64,000 bases of DNA from CBDCYS01 sp965224215. Its GTDB lineage: Bacteria; Acidobacteriota; Terriglobia; Bryobacterales; UBA6623. A model generated the notes under the pieces. That model did not search any database. It saw nothing but the letters and a program-made list of their open reading frames with translations, and was not told the DNA's origin. The stretch lies in contig CBDCYS010000037.1 of the NCBI GenBank assembly GCA_965224215.1, forward strand, positions 248,001-312,000, in the 5' to 3' direction. This document shows, one piece after another, positions 28,466 through 36,153 of this stretch. The number at the start of each line of letters is the position of its first letter. Positions within the stretch are counted from its first letter, which is position 1. Position numbers and translations under genes: made by a program.

Positions 28466-30440
28466 TAACAGTGGCTGAGTCCGTCACGGTGGCGTTGAAC
28501 GGATGCGCCAGGCTCTGTCCAAGGCTGTCGCTGACCGAGATCTGAACCACCGTCGTTTCCACCACAGAGAGAGCCGAACAGTTGATCGTTCCCAGACCCT
28601 GGGCATCGACCAAACCGGCAACTGCGCACGACGCCACTCCGCTTGGTGACGTTGTCACTGAGAGCGAGGCCCCCAGATTCGCTACCGCACCCGTGAAATC
28701 AGTCACCACGAGCGCGGTCACAAACGATGTGTTTTCGGCCACGACTTGGCCGTCGCCAGACTTCTTGTGCAAACCGCTGGGAACCGGAGAGGGAGGCACG
28801 ATGACGACCGAAAACGGGGGTGAGGGAACCCTTCCTTCACTGTCGCTGGTGACGATGGTTACCGCGGTCGAAACCGCCACGACCGCACCCGTACACGAAA
28901 TGGTTACAAGGCCGTTTGAGTCCGTCGGTACCGAAGGAGTCAAACAACTACTGATCGGTACGGTCGCATTGACGGTGACGAAGACCCCCGATTGCGGATC
29001 ACCGTCCTCCTCAAGAGCCTGCGCGACGAGAGAATAGGCCGATCCCGACTGAACGGTTTGATTGTCTCCCGAGAATTTTACAAGACTCCCATTTTGCGCC
29101 ACGGGAGGCGCCGTCACGGCAAGCGCTGTTGGTTTGGAAGCAAGTATCACCTCTTCCACCTCTTGTTCGCCCGAGGTGTCGATCTTGGCCAAGCGCGTCG
29201 TCGAGCTTTCGGCCACGAAGATTGTGCGGCCGTCCGGTGAAACCGCTATGTCTGAGCTCCCCGAGCTGAAGGGCTGACCGCTTCCGGGATCGGTGACCCG
29301 TAGGGTTGTTCCCCCAGGACTGAGAACGCCTTGCAGTAAATTGCCGCCGCTTCGCATGAAAAACCTGTTGCCTCTGGCGGCAACCAGCTTGTCGATCGAA
29401 GCGCCCCCGTTCAAGTAGGCCAACTCCGCAGGGTTCGCATCTTCTCCAAGAATCAACTCGCCGTCGTCCGACGGCACCTTATCCGCCGAGCTAGATTCGG
29501 GTCCCGCGGAGTTAGATTCAGGCGTTGAAGCCGTTGCAAGAATCGGCCTCAAGAAACCCTCTACCTGTTCATCAATCTGGTAGATAGAGCGCCCACCGGC
29601 TACAAACACGCCAGCACCGTCCGCCGATGCCGTGATGGCTGTCGGCATTGAAGGCATCTCCAGGGCTTTGTCTTCGAGCAGGTTCGTTGTGAGATTGAGA
29701 ACCCGAACCCACCTGGATCCGGACGAGATGATGTAAGCGCGATTCGAGCTGCCGTCAACGGCAACACCCGTCGGAGTGGAGTCCAAATCGACCGAAGCGA
29801 GAATCGAGTCGTCTGAGGTTTTCACTACGACCACCTGATCACCAGATGCGATCAGGAGGCGCGACCCATCGGCGGAGAGCGTGGCCGCGCTCTGGGCCGG
29901 GGGCACTGTCCCTTCCAAAAATATCGTTCCGCGAGGCGAAAAGTCGCTATTCAGGACGACGACGGAGTTATGGGTGACGACATAGAATTTCTCAAACGCG
30001 CCACCGGCCTGTTTGTTCGTGATGCCGAAAGCAAGAGACGCGCGTTGTCCGACCGATGGAGTGCCGACCAGCTCAAGTGTTTCCGAGTCGTAAACGCTAG
30101 CCGTAACCGTATCTCCATGAAATACAAAGACGTACGGAGCACCCTGGACCGCAGGCAGCAAACTCAAAAGGAAGATGAGCGGAAGTTTTCTTATCAGGTT
30201 GAGCATGTCAGCCCCCAAAGATATCGACCCGTCGCAGGCGAACTCCCTGCAGGGCGGACGCTCGTTTGCGGCGGGATTGATTCTGACCCAAGAGTGTATC
30301 GCAAGCTGGCCCGCCGCGGGGCCGCCAGTTTCCATGATTTGTGCGGGCCGCCACAGTCCACTTTTCGCCGGTCTGCTCTACCCCGCCAAGCTCACCGGTC
30401 AGAGGTGCTTTCGAGTCAGGATGCTACACCGGATATCAAG

Positions 30441-30476
30441 TTGATCAAGGGCTATACCTTGATCAAGGGTTATACC
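30441..30476. repeat. 18-bp tandem duplication at the 3' end of the cysteine desulfurase gene
   Basis: TTGATCAAGGGCTATACC (30441-30458) is followed directly by a copy with one difference (30459-30476). The second copy contains the stop codon of the minus-strand iscS-like gene (30470-30472), so the duplication reaches into its last codons. Confidence 0.8.
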
Positions 30477-31630
30477 GTGGCGAATTCCCGCAGACGATTG
30501 ACAACATCGACGACCTTAGCCGAGGCGTAATCTACCTCTTCAGCGGTATTGAAGCGTCCGAGGCCGAAGCGAATGGACGCATGCGCTAGCTCCGGCTTGA
30601 TCCCCAGCGCCCTCAGAACGTGGCTGGGCTCTGGAGTGTCGGTCGTGCAGGCGGAGCCGCTCGACACGGCGATGTCATCGAGTCCCAACAGCAGGGACTC
30701 GCCGTCCACACCCGCAAGGCTCAAGTTCAGATTGCTCGGAAGACGCTGGTCAGGACCCCCGTTGAGCGACACTCCGTCGAGCGCTTGCATCATCCGGTCC
30801 AGCAGGCGGTCGCGTAAGGCTCCGAGTCTCTGGGCCTCCGCTTCCATTTCCTCCGCGCACAAGGCGCAGGCTTTCCCGAACCCAATGATGCCTGGGACGT
30901 TTAGAGTTCCCGACCGCAGCCCACGCTCGTGGCCGCCTCCATCCATTTGTGGGCTGAGCTGCACCCGTTCACCGCAGCGGCGAACATACAAAGCGCCGAT
31001 ACCCTTGGGACCGTGCATCTTGTGCGCTGTGAAAGACATCAGGTCGATGTTGTCGCCATCAACGTCCACCTCAATCTTGCCGACAGCCTGGGCGGCATCG
31101 ACGTGAAGAGGGATTTGGTGCTCCCGCGCGATCCGTCCAATCTCGGAAATCGGCTGGATGGTTCCGATTTCGTTATTGGCGTACATGATGGAGATAAGAA
31201 CTGTCTTGTCGGTCAGCGCTCGACTCACCGTCTCCGGCCGCACCAGGCCATTGGGCTGGACAGGCAGGTAGCTGACTCGGTAGCCGCGCTTCTCCAGACG
31301 CTTGCAGCAATCCAAGACCGCTTTGTGCTCGGTGACGCAGGTGATGATATGACTGCCTCGCTCCTCACTTGCCTCGGCCACGCCTTTGATCGCGACGTTG
31401 TCCGACTCGATGGCGCCACTCGTAAAAACGATCTCGCGTGGGGACGCTCCGATTAGGTCGGCAACCTGCTGCCGCGCCAATGCAACGGCCTCTTCGGCCT
31501 TCCAGCCGAAAACGTGGTTGCGGCTCGCCGCATTGCCGTACGTCTCGCTGAAGTAGGGCAGCATCGCTTCAACGACACGAGGATCCACCCTTGTGGTGGC
31601 ATGGTTGTCCATGTAAATAGGAAGCTTCAT
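30470..31630 (-). CDS. iscS: Cysteine desulfurase (IscS/NifS)
   Basis: A 386-residue PLP-dependent enzyme. Key parts: N-terminal IYMDNHATTRVDPRV, cofactor His/Asp region HVDAAQAVGK, the PLP-lysine motif FTAHKMHGPKG, and the catalytic Cys loop SSGSACTTDTPEPSHVL, which has the IscS-like long-loop form. It removes sulfur from cysteine for Fe-S cluster assembly and tRNA thiolation. It overlaps rsmE by 4 bp (ATGA), indicating an rsmE-iscS operon. No iscU or iscA is adjacent. Confidence 0.95.
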   Translation of the reverse strand: MKLPIYMDNHATTRVDPRVVEAMLPYFSETYGNAASRNHVFGWKAEEAVALARQQVADLIGASPREIVFTSGAIESDNVAIKGVAEASEERGSHIITCVTEHKAVLDCCKRLEKRGYRVSYLPVQPNGLVRPETVSRALTDKTVLISIMYANNEIGTIQPISEIGRIAREHQIPLHVDAAQAVGKIEVDVDGDNIDLMSFTAHKMHGPKGIGALYVRRCGERVQLSPQMDGGGHERGLRSGTLNVPGIIGFGKACALCAEEMEAEAQRLGALRDRLLDRMMQALDGVSLNGGPDQRLPSNLNLSLAGVDGESLLLGLDDIAVSSGSACTTDTPEPSHVLRALGIKPELAHASIRFGLGRFNTAEEVDYASAKVVDVVNRLREFATV

Positions 31631-32385
31631 ATGGCCCGCTCGGCCCGCTCCGACACCTGAATTGTCTCGGCGGTTCCCAGACAGGCCAAGGCCGCAATTG
31701 CGGCGGTTTCGGCCCGCAGAATCAGTGGCCCCATGGAAATCGCGGTGAGTCCGGCGTCGGCCGCCGCTTGGCGCTCCTGGCCGGACCAGCCTCCTTCCGG
31801 ACCGACAACGACGATTGCCGACAGCTGGGCATTGGTGTCGAAACAGCGATCAGCAATCACCCGGCTCAGAGGTGGCGAATCCGTGTCGCAAAACAAACGC
31901 AGCGGAGCTTGGTGCATCGCTAGCGCCTCGCTGAAATCCAGCGGGCTTTCAATCTCTGGAGGCGCAATCCGGCGAGATTGCTGAGCGGCCTCGAAGGCGA
32001 TTTTTCGCCACCGATCTCTGCGCCTCCTAGCTCCGGCAACGAGCCGCTGATCGCTCCGTTCAGCGAAAATCGGCAAGATCGTCTCAACCCCCAATTCCGT
32101 TGCCTTTTCGATCGCCCACTCGAAGCGAGCGAACTTGATCACCGACAGCATCAGGACGACCGCAATTCCCTGCCCCGGCGCCTCCAATTCCCGCTGAATA
32201 TTGAATTCAACCAGGTCGGGCCGCGAGCTTGTCACGATGGCTACAAAAACTTGCTTCCGGTCCGATATTTCGATCTCTTCGCCAACCGTCAGCCTGGCAA
32301 CTCGATGGAGGTGGTGAGCCGTTGCCCCCCCGACACGGGATACGCCGGCTTCGATCGAGTCGACAAAGACCCTACGAAGGGCCAT
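31627..32385 (-). CDS. rsmE: 16S rRNA (uracil1498-N3)-methyltransferase RsmE
   Basis: A 252-residue SPOUT methyltransferase. Signature segments: EKATELGVETILPIFAERSD, RWRKIAFEAAQQSRRIAPPEI, VVVGPEGGWSGQERQAA and the knot end SMGPLILRAETAAIAAL. The start has a strong ribosome binding site (AGGAGGCGGGT). It methylates U1498 of 16S rRNA using SAM. It is the first gene of the minus-strand pair with iscS and is divergent from ruvA. Confidence 0.96.
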   Translation of the reverse strand: MALRRVFVDSIEAGVSRVGGATAHHLHRVARLTVGEEIEISDRKQVFVAIVTSSRPDLVEFNIQRELEAPGQGIAVVLMLSVIKFARFEWAIEKATELGVETILPIFAERSDQRLVAGARRRRDRWRKIAFEAAQQSRRIAPPEIESPLDFSEALAMHQAPLRLFCDTDSPPLSRVIADRCFDTNAQLSAIVVVGPEGGWSGQERQAAADAGLTAISMGPLILRAETAAIAALACLGTAETIQVSERAERAI

Positions 32386-32500
32386 ACCCGCCTCCTGTGA
32401 TGCACCGGTTCATTTGGTTGGACTTGAATTCGGGGCTGCGCTCGAATTCAGCGTAAAGTCCCCTTATCTTAGCTCCGCCGCGCCGAACCACTGCCCTGCT

Positions 32501-32529
32501 TGACACTCCATCGGGGGGTTGCCATAATT
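32501..32529 (+). promoter_or_regulatory. Sigma-70-type promoter upstream of ruvA
   Basis: A perfect TTGACA (-35, 32501-32506) and CATAAT (-10, 32524-32529, one mismatch to consensus) are separated by exactly 17 bp. Transcription would begin about 32536, giving an approximately 78-nt leader for ruvA that holds three direct repeats. This is the clearest promoter in the window. Confidence 0.75.
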
Positions 32530-32548
32530 TGGCGTTGCGTTGCGTCCC

Positions 32549-32610
32549 AACTGAGCGGCCTGCATCTGGGCATCTGCAACTGAGCAGCCTTGCCACCAAC
32601 TGAGCAGCCA
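32549..32610 (+). repeat. Three direct repeats CAACTGAGC(A/G)GCC in the ruvA leader
   Basis: Copies begin at 32549, 32578 and 32598, between the promoter and the ruvA start, the last ending 3 bp before the ATG. No conventional Shine-Dalgarno is visible there. They could be protein operators, mRNA elements, or a chance tandem expansion. Confidence 0.6.
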
Positions 32611-32613
32611 TAA

Positions 32614-33231
32614 ATGATCGCCCATCTCCGCGGGAAGCTGGTCGACAAGCATCCGAACTTCGTGATCATCGATGTCGGGGGGGATGTCGGCGGTGTCGGC
32701 TACGCGGTGACGATTCCCGTCTCGACGTATTCTCAGCTAGGCCAGACGGGCGCTGAGGCGGCCCTTCACATTTACACCCATGTCCGCGAAGACACTTTGG
32801 CCTTGTTCGGATTCGCCACCCGCGCCGAAAAAGCAATCTTTGAACAATTGATCACCGTCAGCGGCATCGGAGCCCGGCTGGCGGTAACGATTCTGTCGGG
32901 ATTGCCAGCGGACGTGCTCAGCAAAGCTATCCGATCAGGCGATGTCACGCGCCTGACCAAGATTCCCGGTGTGGGCAAAAAGACGGGTGAGAGAATGATC
33001 CTCGAGCTGCGCGAGAAGTTGGGACCGGCGATCGCCAGCGATGAAGCAACGGTCCCGCCCAACGCGGACGACGCCACACAGGAAGAGGTTATCTCGGCGC
33101 TACTTAACCTGGGCTGTACGCGTGATGCCGCACAGAAAGCAGTTGGCAGAGTGCTGAAGGAGAAGTCCGCCGAGGACATGCTGGAATTTGAGTCCCTGTT
33201 CCGGCGGGCACTGGATCTGATATCCCGCTGA
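32614..33231 (+). CDS. ruvA: Holliday junction DNA helicase subunit RuvA
   Basis: A 205-residue protein beginning with the canonical MIAHLRGKLVDKHPNFVIID, followed by the OB-fold domain, the two helix-hairpin-helix motifs (LITVSGIGARLAVTILSGL and LTKIPGVGKKTGERMILEL) and the C-terminal domain III (VISALLNLGCTRDAAQKAV) that touches RuvB. RuvA binds the four-way junction and loads RuvB. It is first in a plus-strand run with ruvB. Confidence 0.97.
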   Translation: MIAHLRGKLVDKHPNFVIIDVGGDVGGVGYAVTIPVSTYSQLGQTGAEAALHIYTHVREDTLALFGFATRAEKAIFEQLITVSGIGARLAVTILSGLPADVLSKAIRSGDVTRLTKIPGVGKKTGERMILELREKLGPAIASDEATVPPNADDATQEEVISALLNLGCTRDAAQKAVGRVLKEKSAEDMLEFESLFRRALDLISR

Positions 33232-33293
33232 CTTGCGATTTTCTGATGTGCGATTTGGTCATATGCGGTTCAGTGATTTGCGGTTAAGTTCTC

Positions 33294-34319
33294 ATGTCGG
33301 AAGAGCGCATCATCTCGACTACGGCCCAGGATGAGGACCAGCAGTTTGATCTCAGCCTGCGTCCTCAACAGTTGGACGAGTTCGTCGGGCAACCCAAACT
33401 CAAAGAAGTTCTCAGCATTGCGATCGAGGCCGCCAAAGGCCGCGGCGAGGCGATGGATCATGTGCTGCTCTACGGACCGCCGGGCTTGGGCAAGACAACA
33501 TTGGCAACGATCATCGCGAACGAACTCGGTGTCTCGATCGATCTGACGTCCGGACCGGTGCTGCAAAAAAAACTCGACCTAACCGGGGCGCTGACCACTC
33601 TCATCCCGCGGCAGGTTTTCTTCGTCGACGAAGTGCACCGCCTGTTCCCCGATGTCGAGGAAATGCTCTACTCGGCGCTGGAGGACTTTCGCGTCGACCT
33701 GATGGTCGGCACCGGTCCTGGTGCGCGCACGCACTCGATTCCGCTCTCTCCTTTTACTGCGATTGGGGCGACGACTCGCGCCGGGCTCATCAGCGGACCG
33801 CTGCGCAGCCGCTTCGGACTGACACTGCGGTTGAATCCGTACGGCGTTGCCGAGCTGACGGAAATTGTTTTCCGATCCGCCCGCTTGCTGGGTGTTGAAA
33901 TCGACGGTGGAGGCGCGGAGGAAATCGCCAAGCGCAGCCGCGGCACACCTCGAATCGCAAATCGTCTGCTACGGAGGGTTCGCGACTATTCGCAAGTACG
34001 TGCCGACGGCAAGATTGTCCGTTCCGTGGCGCAAACAGCATTGGATTTGCTCGAAGTCGACCCTTATGGGCTCGACGAGGTCGACCAGAAGGTGATGCGA
34101 ACAATCCTCGGTAAATACGCCGGCGGGCCGGTGGGCCTCAACACCATAGCTGCTTCGATCGGTGAAGATGCCAATACCATTGAGGAAGTCTATGAACCGT
34201 ATTTGATGCAACTGGGTTTTCTGGACAGGACGCCGCGCGGCCGAGTCGGTACGCGGCTGGCGTTCGAGTACTTTAAAATCGAGTTGCCACAGGGCCCGCA
34301 AGCAAACCTGCGATTCTGA
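33294..34319 (+). CDS. ruvB: Holliday junction branch-migration ATPase RuvB
   Basis: A 341-residue AAA+ helicase. N-terminal LRPQQLDEFVGQ, Walker A YGPPGLGKTT (about residue 62), Walker B FFVDEVHRL (about residue 108), sensor 1 AIGATTRAGLISGPLRSRF with the arginine finger region, and the C-terminal winged helix (GFLDRTPRGRVGT). The 62-bp gap after ruvA consists of degenerate short repeats of TGCGATTT-type sequence. RuvC is not adjacent, a common situation. Confidence 0.97.
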   Translation: MSEERIISTTAQDEDQQFDLSLRPQQLDEFVGQPKLKEVLSIAIEAAKGRGEAMDHVLLYGPPGLGKTTLATIIANELGVSIDLTSGPVLQKKLDLTGALTTLIPRQVFFVDEVHRLFPDVEEMLYSALEDFRVDLMVGTGPGARTHSIPLSPFTAIGATTRAGLISGPLRSRFGLTLRLNPYGVAELTEIVFRSARLLGVEIDGGGAEEIAKRSRGTPRIANRLLRRVRDYSQVRADGKIVRSVAQTALDLLEVDPYGLDEVDQKVMRTILGKYAGGPVGLNTIAASIGEDANTIEEVYEPYLMQLGFLDRTPRGRVGTRLAFEYFKIELPQGPQANLRF

Positions 34320-34466
34320 TGCCAGGCCCAGTCAGACGTTATGATCAGCGGGTTACCGGTGTTTTTTCAGCAAACATTTTCAGCAAGAATCCTGAGATGG
34401 CGATTCCGCCCGAATCGCCACTGCTATAGTTTTTGAGATGACCTGTTCGCGGATCAAGCCCAGCCT

Positions 34467-35099
34467 ATGAGCGCCGCACGCTATATCGCGATCGAAGGGC
34501 CTTTGCGGGTCGGCAAGAGCAGCTTGACGAAGGCTCTGGCCGACCGCATCCACGCCAAGCCCATATTGGACTCGGAAAACAATCCCTTCCTCGAAGGCTT
34601 TTACCGCGGAGACGGCGGTACCGCCTTCCGGGCCCAGATGTATTTCTTGATTGCCCGCTTCAACCAGATACAGGAAGCAGAAATCGAGCACGCGCGCGTC
34701 CCCGTAGTCGCCGATTACCTATTCGAAAAGGACAAGCTGTTCGCCTACATCAACCTCAGCGACGATGAGGTGGCTGTCTACGACCGATACTACCGCCAAT
34801 TCAAAGACCAGCTGTCGTCTCCCGATCTGGTGGTCTACCTCAAGGCTACGCCGGCGGTGCTGCGAGAGAGAATTGGCCGCAAGAACATCGCATCCGAGGC
34901 ACATATCTCGGACGAATACATTCAAGAAGTTGTACGTGCGTACGAGCATTTCTTCGCGCACTACAAGTCCTCGGACGTGCTCGTGGTCGATACGAGCAAA
35001 TCGGACTTTGTCCATCGGCCTGAAGACTTGGAAGAGCTTCTGGAGGAATTGAGCCGCCCGGTTCAGGGGACGCAATATTTCCTGCCGTTGGGTTCGTAG
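34467..35099 (+). CDS. Deoxynucleoside kinase (dGK/dAK-like)
   Basis: A 210-residue P-loop kinase: Walker A IEGPLRVGKSSLTKAL, the substrate-site FRAQMYFLIARFNQ segment, the DRY-like motif VADYLFEKDKLFA, and the lid LRERIGRKNIASEA. It belongs to the deoxynucleoside kinase family that salvages deoxyadenosine, deoxyguanosine or deoxycytidine to monophosphates. It follows ruvAB by 147 bp on the same strand. The precise nucleoside cannot be assigned. Confidence 0.9.
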   Translation: MSAARYIAIEGPLRVGKSSLTKALADRIHAKPILDSENNPFLEGFYRGDGGTAFRAQMYFLIARFNQIQEAEIEHARVPVVADYLFEKDKLFAYINLSDDEVAVYDRYYRQFKDQLSSPDLVVYLKATPAVLRERIGRKNIASEAHISDEYIQEVVRAYEHFFAHYKSSDVLVVDTSKSDFVHRPEDLEELLEELSRPVQGTQYFLPLGS

Positions 35100-35123
35100 A
35101 GTTGCGCATGAGATTATGGAGAA

Positions 35124-36153
35124 TCTGGTTATCCATTTTACTCTAGTTGGTGGGCTGAGGCTTGGTGATAATGTCTCGATAGGTCAAGGCCTTACGGAGA
35201 ACCAACTGTTCGACGAGTCGGTGGAAGATCTTGCCTACGTGGCGGGACTTTCGACGGTTGAAGCGAAAGGTGAATTCATCGAGGTAGCCTTGCAGATGCA
35301 CTTTACTCACCTTCCCTTGGTGCGTCGCTACCAACCAGCGCTTGAGCAGCGAGGCAACCAGGTGGACATGCGCGAATTCCTCGGCGGCTATCTGCGAGTC
35401 TCCCGCTGTGTGGGTGACCCGATGGCGATAGCCGGCTTTCTTCAAGCCCCGGTAACCCCTCCAGCCGTCGCTATGGACCAGACTGCCTGACGCCACACAG
35501 TCGGTCACAAAACCCACCAGACTCGGTCCCGATGCGTCGGGGACATGACGCAGACGAATTCGCCCCATTTTGCGGCCCTGCAGTTCCACCGCAACCACAA
35601 CCAAGGCTTTGCCCACCAGCTTTCGCCCGCGAACGTGCTTCTCCTTGCCGCCCAAGTAAGTCTCGTCGACTTCGACACTTCCGTCCAGCCGTTCCCTACC
35701 CAACCGAACCATCGCCTGCCGCAACTTCTGCAACATCAGCCAGGCGGTCTGATAGCTGCCCAGACCGAGTTCACGCTGCAAACCCTTGGCGCTCAGCCCT
35801 GTTTTCTGAGTGCAGGCCAGCCACATGGCCAGAAACCAACTCCGCAGCGGCACCCGCGAGTTGTGCAGGATGGTTCCCGCCGTGGGAGAGGTCTGGCGTC
35901 GGCACCCGCTACAGAACATCGTGCCTCGTCGGGTCGTCCAACCCTTCGTGGCCGAGCAGTTCGGACAAACGAACCCCGCTGGCCAGCGGACACCGAGCAG
36001 ATACTCGCAGCAAGCTTGCTCGCTGGCAAACCGTTCAGTGAACTCCACCAGATGTTTTGGAAAATCGTCGCTCAACAGACTCGGTCTTCGCCGCCAACAG
36101 CGCGAGTCCAAGGATAGCTTGATTCATCACTAGAGTAAAGTGGATAACCAGAT
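35124..36153 (-). mobile_element. IS1595-family insertion sequence
   Basis: A 1030-bp element. Terminal repeats 35124-35146 and 36130-36152 are reverse complements with one mismatch in 23 (core GGTTATCCA and ACTCTAG). The outer flanks carry an identical 8-bp sequence ATGGAGAA (35116-35123 and 36154-36161), the target-duplication length expected for IS1595. It encodes one intact transposase and nothing else. The right target copy contains the ATG used by the next open frame. Confidence 0.92.
35143..36111 (-). CDS. IS1595-family transposase
   Basis: A 322-residue transposase. An N-terminal zinc ribbon (CPNCSATKGW...CSGC) is followed by the ISXO2-like DDE domain: the first Asp in SVEVDETYLGGKEKHVRG, the second in VHSDGWRGYRGLKKAG, and the last acidic/Asn position in the HLQGYLDEFTFRFNRR block. 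Full length and apparently intact. It begins at a TTG-type start close to the right end; an internal start is possible. Confidence 0.92.
   Translation of the reverse strand: MDSRCWRRRPSLLSDDFPKHLVEFTERFASEQACCEYLLGVRWPAGFVCPNCSATKGWTTRRGTMFCSGCRRQTSPTAGTILHNSRVPLRSWFLAMWLACTQKTGLSAKGLQRELGLGSYQTAWLMLQKLRQAMVRLGRERLDGSVEVDETYLGGKEKHVRGRKLVGKALVVVAVELQGRKMGRIRLRHVPDASGPSLVGFVTDCVASGSLVHSDGWRGYRGLKKAGYRHRVTHTAGDSQIAAEEFAHVHLVASLLKRWLVATHQGKVSKVHLQGYLDEFTFRFNRRKSRHVGKIFHRLVEQLVLRKALTYRDIITKPQPTN

Larger units (their letters stand above)
25682..30206 (-). pseudogene. Secreted beta-propeller / Ig-like repeat / TIGR03437 protein, split by an insertion
   Basis: One gene in two pieces. The 5' piece (30206 down to 28471) has a signal peptide (KLPLIFLLSLLPAVQGA), a YNCE/YVTN-like beta-propeller with SLDFSPRG- and SPDGRTIFVAE-type blades, and Big_1-like Ig repeats marked by KFSGDNQTV and KKSGDGQVV. 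The 3' piece (27930 to 25682) continues with more of these repeats and ends in the Solibacter C-terminal domain TIGR03437 (GFVNGASFRQGWVPGSLGTI). The 530-bp element at 27936-28465 separates them; its terminal bases give an immediate TGA. Removing the element and one TAACA target copy gives exactly 1330 codons in frame (ATVTSGLTKVSG across the junction), so the gene was intact before insertion. Role: large secreted or surface protein, function unknown. Confidence 0.9.

Noticed and set aside
34320..34466. Terminator after ruvB at the T-run near 34361
   Set aside because: A run of six T follows a short GC stretch but the stem is too weak to support a call.
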